Assembly: GCF_900215535.1 (NCBI RefSeq) | Contig: NZ_OCND01000008.1 | Span: 1-64,000 of the forward strand | DNA from: Pseudoxanthomonas wuyuanensis | GTDB lineage: Bacteria; Pseudomonadota; Gammaproteobacteria; Xanthomonadales; Xanthomonadaceae | DNA: 64,000 nt | Reading direction: 5' to 3' | Shown: one piece after another, positions 41,754 through 48,659 of the stretch | Layout of the letters: every line of letters starts with the position of its first letter | Numbering within the stretch: the first letter of the stretch is position 1 | Notes under the pieces: generated by a model | What the model saw: only the letters and a program-made list of their open reading frames with translations | Database searches by the model: none | Told to the model about the DNA's origin: nothing | Made by a program: the position numbers and the translations under genes

Positions 41754-43700
41754 TCATTGGCCCAATGGTTCCAGGATCACCGCAGCACCACCAGCAGACG
41801 AAAGGTGTAAGGCAAGGGCGTCGCGCGCGGTCACGATGCGTTCGCTGCGCTGCACGTCGTCGGGTGCCTCGCCGTCTTCCCACACCGTCGCGCGGTAGCG
41901 GCCCTCGGGCAGGAAGTCCAACGGCACGCGCGCGGTACGCGCGTCGTCGGCGGTCATCGCGCCCACATACCAGGCCGCGCCCGAGCGCCGCGCCAGCACG
42001 ATGTCGCGTCCCGGCTCGCCGGACAGGAAGCGGGTTTCGTCCCAGGCAGTGGGCACGCGGCGGATGAATTCGAAGCCGGCCGCGTCGCGATAGGCATCCG
42101 GATCGTCGGCCACCATCTGCAGCGGGCTGTCGTAGACCACGAACATCGCCAGCGCCTGACCACGGGTGGTCTGGGTGAACGGCAGCACGTCGCGCACTTC
42201 GAACGTCGCGGGCGTGCGGTTGCGGAAACCGCCCGGCGTGTAATCCATCGGACCGGTAAGCATGCGCGTGTACGGCAGCATCAGGTTGTGGCGCGCGGTG
42301 ATGAGCGGGGTCCACTTGTTCCACTCCGCACCCATCACTCCTTCCTGGGTGATGAAGTTCGGGTAGGTGCGCTGCAGGCCGGCAGGCATGTAGGCGCCGT
42401 GCAGGTTCAGCAGCAGCCTGCGTTCGGCGGTGGCCGCCGCAATGCGCTCGTGGAAGTCGACCATTTCCTGGTCGTCGCGCTCCATGAAGTCGACCTTGAT
42501 GCCGCGGATGCCCCAGCGCACCCAGGTATCCAGTACCTCGTCCATGCGCGCGGCCATGTGCTGCCAGTGCACCCACAACAGCAGGCCCACGCCTTTGGAT
42601 TCGGCGTAGCGCACCAGGGCGGGCATGTCCACGCCATCGACCGGACGGGTGAGATCGGTTTCCGGGTGCGCTTCGCAGCACGGGCCGCTGCCCCAGGCCC
42701 AGCCGGCGTCCAGCAGCGCATAGGGCAGGCCGGATTCGGCGGCGAAATCGATGTAACGGCGGAAAGCGTCCATCTCCGCCGTGGCGCCTTCGCTGGGCCC
42801 GGACCACCAGTTCCAGGCCGCCTTGCCGGGCTTGACCCAGCTGAAGTCGCCCTGCGGCGGCGGGTTGAGGTTGCCCACCAGCGGCGAGGCGATGAGGTCG
42901 CCCGCGCGGTCAGCCATCATCACCACGCGCCAGGCCGTCCTCAGCCCGCCGCGGGAGACATACGCCGGCCCCTCTCGCCCCGGCACCGCCGACAGGCGCA
43001 CCTGCATGGCCGCGCCCTGGCGCCACAGCGACGCACCCGTGTAGCCCTGCAGATAGGACTGGGTGATGGCGTAGTGCGAACGGCCCGAGGCGGTGGCGCA
43101 CACCAGCGGCACGTCGTAGCCCTTGTCGGTGGCCAGTTCCGAGATGCGCTGGCGCTCGAAGGGTTTTTCGTGCGAAGGGTCGAACTCGGTGGCCAGGCAC
43201 GACGGATCGTCCGCCGGCACGAAGGCGGTGCGCTCGCCGCGCAGCCGTACCGGCGCCGGGTCGTCGATGCGGTAGCGGAACGCAACGCCATCGTCGTAGG
43301 CGCGCACGTCGATGATGAGCCTGCGCGCGGGCGCGTCCGTTTCGCGGAACGTCAGCGTGGCGCCGCGGTAACGGTCGCGCGCCACCGATGCCTTGGTCGC
43401 GACCAGGGGAATGTCGCGGTCCTCCTCGGTGTCTTGACGGCTTTCCAGCGCCAGCGCGCCGAACGCAGGCGCACCGTCCAGGTCCAGTCCCAGCGGTGAC
43501 GTGGCGATGACGGTTTCCCCCCGCCGCAGTACCGAGAATCCACTGCCGTCGTCGTCGATGCGGATGACGGCATCGCCGCTCGGCGAGGCGACCGACTGCG
43601 GGCCTGCCACGGCGGTTCCCGTCATGGCGGCCCAGCACACTGCGGCAGTCGCCGCAAACAGCCTCTTCTGCATCTTCACGGAATAGCCCTCATTCTTCAT
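41754..43700 (-). CDS. GH97 glycosidase, retaining type (likely alpha-galactosidase)
   Basis: A 648-residue GH97 protein: signal peptide (to about 32), N-terminal beta-super-sandwich (about 35-285), TIM barrel and C-terminal beta domain. GH97 has inverting alpha-glucosidases with a Glu base and retaining alpha-galactosidases with an Asp nucleophile. Here GIKVDFMERDDQEMVDFH provides Asp404 at the nucleophile place, pointing to the retaining alpha-galactosidase type; the acid/base Glu is in FITQEGVMGAEW. The start at 43700 overlaps the GH31 stop as ATGA, favouring it over the ATG at 43673. Together with GH27 the cluster has two alpha-galactosidase candidates, which may divide alpha-galactosides or beta-L-arabinosides between them. 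Confidence 0.87.
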   Translation of the reverse strand: MKNEGYSVKMQKRLFAATAAVCWAAMTGTAVAGPQSVASPSGDAVIRIDDDGSGFSVLRRGETVIATSPLGLDLDGAPAFGALALESRQDTEEDRDIPLVATKASVARDRYRGATLTFRETDAPARRLIIDVRAYDDGVAFRYRIDDPAPVRLRGERTAFVPADDPSCLATEFDPSHEKPFERQRISELATDKGYDVPLVCATASGRSHYAITQSYLQGYTGASLWRQGAAMQVRLSAVPGREGPAYVSRGGLRTAWRVVMMADRAGDLIASPLVGNLNPPPQGDFSWVKPGKAAWNWWSGPSEGATAEMDAFRRYIDFAAESGLPYALLDAGWAWGSGPCCEAHPETDLTRPVDGVDMPALVRYAESKGVGLLLWVHWQHMAARMDEVLDTWVRWGIRGIKVDFMERDDQEMVDFHERIAAATAERRLLLNLHGAYMPAGLQRTYPNFITQEGVMGAEWNKWTPLITARHNLMLPYTRMLTGPMDYTPGGFRNRTPATFEVRDVLPFTQTTRGQALAMFVVYDSPLQMVADDPDAYRDAAGFEFIRRVPTAWDETRFLSGEPGRDIVLARRSGAAWYVGAMTADDARTARVPLDFLPEGRYRATVWEDGEAPDDVQRSERIVTARDALALHLSSAGGAAVILEPLGQ

Positions 43701-46663
43701 GGCGTGAAACGTAGTTCGACCGGCTCGCCATGGAAGCGCACAGTCCTGGTCTGGGCGCGGCCGCCGGGGCGCGAGGGCATCAGCCGCACGTTCAACGTGC
43801 GCTGCCCGGTCATGCCGGGGAAACCGCCTTCGCGGGCGCCGATACGCAACGTATGCTGCGCATCATCCCAGGCAAGCGCGACGGTGGCGTACTCGCCCTT
43901 CTCGTAGCGGTAGCTCTCGCCGTCGTCGTCGTACAGCGTGAAGCGACCGTCGGCGCCGGGATAGATGCGGACTTCGTATGGCGCGTCCGGCTTCTCGTCG
44001 ACGTGCTGGACCACCGGCCCCAACGGCACGATCGAACCGGCGCGCACGAACAGCGGAAACTCGTCGATCGCATAGCGCCGCGCCGCGCTGGCGCCGCCGG
44101 CATGGCGCTGGCCGGTCCAGAAGTCGTACCAGTCCGTACCGGCCGGCAGCAGCGTGGCCTGCCTCGGATCGAGTCGCCGCTGGTGCTCTGCCAGGGCGAT
44201 GCGCTCGCTCGGCGTGCGCCAGGCCAGCCGCATCGACCGGCCGCCGCCCTTCTGGAAATAGTCGATGCGCACGCGCACCGCCTGGCCCTTGCGCAGGTCG
44301 ACGCGCGCGCCGGCGAAACGCGCACCGGATTCCTTCCAGTCCTCGACGACGAGCTTGTCGTCGAGCCAGACGCGGAAGCCGTCGTCGCCCTCGACGCCGA
44401 TCTCGTGCTCGCCATCCTCGGCCGCGATGATCTGGCCCTGCCAGCGCGCCGAGAAATTCTGCAACCCGTCCAGGCCAGCCGGCACGCTGTCCAGCGGCGG
44501 GCCGGGCCAATGGTGTTCGGCCTGCAGGTCGACAGTACGGCTGGCGAGCTCTTCGAACTCCATGCCGCGGTAGTACTCGAGCTCCAGGCCCGGTTGGCCG
44601 CCGGGCGTGCGCAGCTGCGTCGCCGGCACCGTGGGCGGCGGCGGCAGTTCGGCATGGAACATCGGCCTGGTGATCGGCTGCACCAGGAACGCCGGGCCGA
44701 ACATATAGGTATCGTCCACGCGGCGCAGCGCCTGCTGGTCCGGGAAATCCATCGGCAGGCCGCGCATCATCGTGTAGCCGTCGTGCGTGCTGGCCCAGGC
44801 CAGGCTGTAGATGTAGGGCAGCAGGCGATAGCGCAGCTCGGCGGCGCGGCGGATCGAGCGGTACACCGCCGGCTCGAGTGCCTTGAATGCCCAGGGCTCG
44901 CGTTCGATCGAGGTGCCGTGGATGCGGTAGATCGGATTGAAGATGCCGAACTGGTTCCAGCGCGCGAACAGTTCGCGGTAGGCCGGGTCGCGTTCGCCGC
45001 CGGGCGCGTTGACGAAGAAGCCGCCGACATCCTGGGTCCAGTACGGCAGGCCCGCCATCGAGACGTTCAGGCCGCCGGCGATCTGCGCGCGCAGCGCGTC
45101 CCAGCCGGCGGTGGTGTCGCCCGACCATGGCATCGCGGCATAGCGCTGCTGCCCGGCCCAGGCGGAACGGGTCAGGGTGAACACGCGCTTGTCGCCGAGA
45201 TCGGCGCTGGCGCGCTGGCCTTCGTAGACGCCGCGCGTCGTCGGCAGGCTGTAGACGTTGAGGTAGCGCCCGAAGTCGCCCATGGCATTGCGGCCCAGGC
45301 GCTTGATGTCGGCCTCCACCTCGGCCGGGTCGTGCGCGGCACCGCCCACCTCCACTTCGGTGCCATCCATCCACAGCGCATCGACGCCGATGTCGAACAG
45401 GCCCTTCTTCGCATGCTTGAAGTAGATGGCTTGGCCTTCCTCACTGAAGGCGTCGTAGATGCGCGCCCGCTTGGAGATCCAGTGCAGCGGCTCGAAGCGC
45501 AATCCCTTGGCATCGAGTTCACGCGCCAATGCGGTGTCGTTGCCGACCGACGGCCAGATCGACACCATCAGCCGGGTGTTCAGATCATCATGCAGCGTGC
45601 GCACCATGCCGGCGGGGTCGGGATAGCGCTCGGGGTCCCAGACCATGCCGCTCCAGTTGCCGTCCCACTCGCCGTCCTTCTGTCCGCCCCAGTACTGCCA
45701 GTCCTGCACGATCACATCCAGCGGGAAGCGTTCGCGGCGAAAGCGCCGCACCACTTCCAGCAGACGCTGCTGCGTGGCATAGCGTTCCTTGCTCATGAAC
45801 AGCCCGAACGCGTACTTCGGGAACATCGGCGCGGCACCGGTGAGGTGGCGGTAGCCGGCGATCACCTCGTCCATCGTGTCGCCGGCCACAAGGTAGTAGT
45901 CGACGCCGGCAGGCGCGTTCTCGGCACCGAAGGCAGCGCCCTGCGGGCCGTCGGAGAACGTCATCTTCGAATACGTGTCCCACAGCAGCCCATAGCGGCG
46001 CGTGGACACCATGAACGGCACGACGATGCCGATGTTGGTCTGCACCATCAGCACGTCGCGGCCGCGGTAGTCCATGTACGGTTCGTTGTACTGGCCCAGG
46101 CCGTAGAGCGATTCGTCGGCCGTCAGCGCAAAGCGCTGCTCGACGGCATAGGTTTCGGTTCCCGAAGGTTCGGTGGCCGGCGTGAGCACCGGCGCATCCT
46201 GCTCGCGGACCAGCGGCGTGCCGTCGGGGCGTTGGAACGCGACAGTCCCGGCGCGCTTGTCGACGACCACGCGCAGCCCGGGCCCGGCGACGGTGAGCGC
46301 GTCGGCGGACTCCGCGATGTCCAGATGCGGTTCCTGCGGCGACGCCACCACCACCAGGCTGGGCTGCCGGGTATGCGATTGGCCCTTGTGCGCGGACACG
46401 CGCACGACGCCGTCGCCGTAGAAGAGCACGCTCTTGGTAATGCCGCCGGTCTGGAACTGCACGCCGCCGGCCACCCGCAGCCAGCCGAATCCGGCATGAG
46501 CCTCCATAGGCAGACGTTGCAACTGTCCCGCGCCATCCAGCGCGCTGGGCGGCTCTGCCGCGTGCGCCGTCCAAGCGCCGGCCAATGCGGCACCGACAAG
46601 GCTTCCGACCAGCGCGCGACGGCCGGCCGAACGGATCCTCGATACTCCCAGACCGATGCTCAC
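43697..46663 (-). CDS. GH31 glycosidase with PA14 domain in the C-terminal half
   Basis: A 988-residue GH31 enzyme, probably an alpha-xylosidase. It starts with GTG at 46663, which overlaps the GH29 stop codon (GTGA), followed by a signal peptide (about 1-36). The N-terminal beta domain has YGLGQYNEPYMDYRGRD; the barrel has VIVQDWQYWGG, nucleophile Asp433 in ALWMDGTEVE and acid/base Asp516 in MPWSGDTTAGWD. Unlike the GH31 at 4128-6977, its PA14-like module (about 690-820, LEYYRGMEFEEL, FRVWLDDKLVVEDW) sits after the barrel, inserted before the last beta domain. The different motif (DGTEVE versus DADEPD) suggests a different GH31 subgroup and possibly different specificity. Confidence 0.87.
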   Translation of the reverse strand: MSIGLGVSRIRSAGRRALVGSLVGAALAGAWTAHAAEPPSALDGAGQLQRLPMEAHAGFGWLRVAGGVQFQTGGITKSVLFYGDGVVRVSAHKGQSHTRQPSLVVVASPQEPHLDIAESADALTVAGPGLRVVVDKRAGTVAFQRPDGTPLVREQDAPVLTPATEPSGTETYAVEQRFALTADESLYGLGQYNEPYMDYRGRDVLMVQTNIGIVVPFMVSTRRYGLLWDTYSKMTFSDGPQGAAFGAENAPAGVDYYLVAGDTMDEVIAGYRHLTGAAPMFPKYAFGLFMSKERYATQQRLLEVVRRFRRERFPLDVIVQDWQYWGGQKDGEWDGNWSGMVWDPERYPDPAGMVRTLHDDLNTRLMVSIWPSVGNDTALARELDAKGLRFEPLHWISKRARIYDAFSEEGQAIYFKHAKKGLFDIGVDALWMDGTEVEVGGAAHDPAEVEADIKRLGRNAMGDFGRYLNVYSLPTTRGVYEGQRASADLGDKRVFTLTRSAWAGQQRYAAMPWSGDTTAGWDALRAQIAGGLNVSMAGLPYWTQDVGGFFVNAPGGERDPAYRELFARWNQFGIFNPIYRIHGTSIEREPWAFKALEPAVYRSIRRAAELRYRLLPYIYSLAWASTHDGYTMMRGLPMDFPDQQALRRVDDTYMFGPAFLVQPITRPMFHAELPPPPTVPATQLRTPGGQPGLELEYYRGMEFEELASRTVDLQAEHHWPGPPLDSVPAGLDGLQNFSARWQGQIIAAEDGEHEIGVEGDDGFRVWLDDKLVVEDWKESGARFAGARVDLRKGQAVRVRIDYFQKGGGRSMRLAWRTPSERIALAEHQRRLDPRQATLLPAGTDWYDFWTGQRHAGGASAARRYAIDEFPLFVRAGSIVPLGPVVQHVDEKPDAPYEVRIYPGADGRFTLYDDDGESYRYEKGEYATVALAWDDAQHTLRIGAREGGFPGMTGQRTLNVRLMPSRPGGRAQTRTVRFHGEPVELRFTP

Positions 46664-48234
46664 GCGAGTCCCTGCCCCCGCAGCTTCAGCGCAATCGCCG
46701 CCTGTCCGGCAAGGCCGTCCGGCAGCCTGATTTCCAGCCCCTTGCGGCTGCGCTCGAACGACAGGCTTTCCGCCGAGCCCAGCGCTTCGACGCGCTCGAT
46801 GCTGCCCGGTGCCAGCGCCGATTCCTCGGCCAGCGTCTGGATGCGCAGCACGCCGTCGCGCGGCCAGCCCATCACGATGGCATACAGCGCGCCGTCTTTG
46901 GCGGTGAAGCGGACGTCCTCGGCGGTGTACGCCGCGCTTTCGTTGAAAGCGCCACTGGCGGTCTCGGTGGGCCCTTCGCCATGGACGGCCCAGGGACGCG
47001 TCCCGTGAATCGCCTCGGCATTGGTGCCCATCCATTGCGCCAGATCGGACAACAAGGTCTGCGATTCCAGCGGCAGGCTGCCATCGGGATAGAGCGCGAC
47101 GTTGAGGAGCATGTTGCCGTTCTTGCTGACGATATCGGCGAGCATGCGAATGACATCGGGCGCGGTCTTGTATTTATCGTCGTCGGCGAAGAACCAATCG
47201 CCGTTGGATGTATCGGTCTGCCAGGGCCGCGGATTGATTCCGCTCATCACCCCGCGTTCCACATCCTGCACGCAGGCTTCGGGATAGAACTCCCCGGAAC
47301 CCAGCGCCTTGCAGTTGTAAACCGCCTCAAGGCGGCCCTGCTTCGCAATGTTGCTGTTGTAATAGTGGGCGATGAGCGAGCGCCCCACTTCTCCAAACGG
47401 TATGCCGCCATCGGAATAGAGCAGGTCCGGTTCGTAGTTGTCGATCAGATCGCGGACGCGGTTGAACCAGATCTGATGGAACGCGGGACTGGTCGTGTAC
47501 CAGGTCTCATGCCCCTTGTACGGTTCGTCGTGCTTCGGGTGGTAGAGATCCGCGTATCGGGCATCGGCGCCGTCATAGTCGACGCCGAGCTTGGGCCAGA
47601 ACTGATCGTACTGGTGACTCGGCCAAAACCAGTTGTGACTGGCGCCCAGGTGCTCGGACACACCGAAGCGCAGCCCACGCCGGCGGGCAGCATCGCGCCA
47701 TGCGCCAACGATATCCCGCTTGGGCCCCATGGCGAGAGCGTTCCAGCGATGATGGCGCGAGTTCCATAAATCGAAGTTGTCGTGATGCACGCCCATGCTG
47801 ACGAAGTATTTCGCGCCGGCAGCGACATAGCGATCCATCAACGCTTCCGGATCGAACTTCTCCGCCTTCCACAGTGGGATGATGTCCTTGTAACCGAACT
47901 CGGATGGATGTCCGTAATGCTTCACATGATGGGCATAGTGCGGATGCCCGGGGACGTACATGAAGCGCGCGTACCAGTCGCCCGAACGCGGGACGGCTTG
48001 CGGCCCCCAGTGCGCCCAGATGCCGAACTTGGCGTCGCGGAACCACGCCGGCGTCTGGTAAGTCTTCAGCGATTCCACGCTCGGCTGAAACGGCCCGCTG
48101 GCGATCGGCAACTGATCGGCAGCCGTGGGCGCTGGGCTGCCTTGACCCGCGCGATCCTGATGTGCCTGTGCGGCGGCGTTCATACCGACCGCAGCCCAGA
48201 ACGGTGCTCCCAACAAGGATCGCCTGCTTACCAT
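46660..48234 (-). CDS. GH29 alpha-L-fucosidase
   Basis: A 524-residue retaining alpha-L-fucosidase, first gene of the large minus-strand cluster. The N-terminus SRRSLLGAPFWAAVG is twin-arginine-like. Family landmarks: KFGIWAHWGPQAVP, YFVSMGVHHDNFDLWNSRHHRWNA, FGVSEHLGASHNW and the nucleophile Asp275 in DLLYSDGGIP, followed by SKNGNMLLNVALYPDG and a C-terminal beta-sandwich. It would remove fucose from xyloglucan or other glycans. GH29 retains configuration whereas the GH95 enzyme at 1744-4119 inverts, so the region holds two unrelated routes to fucose. It has a promoter element 134 bases upstream shared with the divergent GH2 gene. Confidence 0.92.
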   Translation of the reverse strand: MVSRRSLLGAPFWAAVGMNAAAQAHQDRAGQGSPAPTAADQLPIASGPFQPSVESLKTYQTPAWFRDAKFGIWAHWGPQAVPRSGDWYARFMYVPGHPHYAHHVKHYGHPSEFGYKDIIPLWKAEKFDPEALMDRYVAAGAKYFVSMGVHHDNFDLWNSRHHRWNALAMGPKRDIVGAWRDAARRRGLRFGVSEHLGASHNWFWPSHQYDQFWPKLGVDYDGADARYADLYHPKHDEPYKGHETWYTTSPAFHQIWFNRVRDLIDNYEPDLLYSDGGIPFGEVGRSLIAHYYNSNIAKQGRLEAVYNCKALGSGEFYPEACVQDVERGVMSGINPRPWQTDTSNGDWFFADDDKYKTAPDVIRMLADIVSKNGNMLLNVALYPDGSLPLESQTLLSDLAQWMGTNAEAIHGTRPWAVHGEGPTETASGAFNESAAYTAEDVRFTAKDGALYAIVMGWPRDGVLRIQTLAEESALAPGSIERVEALGSAESLSFERSRKGLEIRLPDGLAGQAAIALKLRGQGLA

Positions 48235-48368
48235 GATGTTTTCTCCTCACCATTTGCTCGTTGTCATGCGGCGTGGCGGCGAGGGCCGCCTTGGGGGCGC
48301 CTGGGGGGGGGCGCCCCGCCGATTCTGCTGGCTGCGGGGATATGCCACAAATGCATGAAACACCATCA

Positions 48369-48387
48369 TCTATATACGAATTGATAT
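48369..48387 (-). promoter_or_regulatory. ATATCA-N6-ATATAGA element before GH29
   Basis: On the minus strand it reads ATATCA, six bases, ATATAGA, the same blocks and spacing as the copy before the divergent GH2 gene and in the same orientation relative to its gene. The sequence CTATAT...ATATAG is also dyad-symmetric. It is AT-rich against a high-GC background, as expected for a regulator site. Confidence 0.6.
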
Positions 48388-48555
48388 AGGTGGACGGCGG
48401 CGCTCATCCCGCCGCGGATCGCTGAAGGTCGCAAGCAGCGGGTATCAGTCGCTCAAGAGCCTGAAGTACCTGACCGTGCCCATGCCGCCTGACACCACCG
48501 GCTGAAGCGCGAAGACCTGCGTCGCATGTTGAAATCCACCGAGTGGAAGAGATCC

Positions 48556-48574
48556 ATATCAGAATCGATATAGA
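48556..48574 (+). promoter_or_regulatory. ATATCA-N6-ATATAGA element before GH2
   Basis: Plus-strand copy, with GAATCG as the six-base spacer, ending 85 bases before the GH2 start. The pair suggests that both arms of this cluster answer to one regulator, which is not encoded in the window. Confidence 0.6.
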
Positions 48575-48659
48575 ATCCGGCGATATTGTTATTTTCTAAG
48601 TATCAATAGGCCTTGTAGCATCAGGACGCTAAGCGTCGATGGGCGATCAGGAGGCCACT

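Larger units (their letters stand above)
48235..48659. other. 425-base divergent promoter region between GH29 and GH2
   Basis: Contains two copies of a 19-bp element, one facing each gene (48369-48387 and 48556-48574), and a ribosome-binding site AGGAGG at 48648-48653. A C-rich and G-rich stretch lies at 48285-48320. Positions 48416-48505 form a codon-like open stretch (GSLKVASSGYQSLKSLKY, ending TGA) without a start; I do not recognise it. Confidence 0.55.

Noticed and set aside
46664-47035. N-terminal extension of the GH31 reading frame
   Set aside because: The extension is Arg/Gly-rich and lies inside the GH29 gene; the GTG at 46663 directly precedes a signal peptide and overlaps the GH29 stop.
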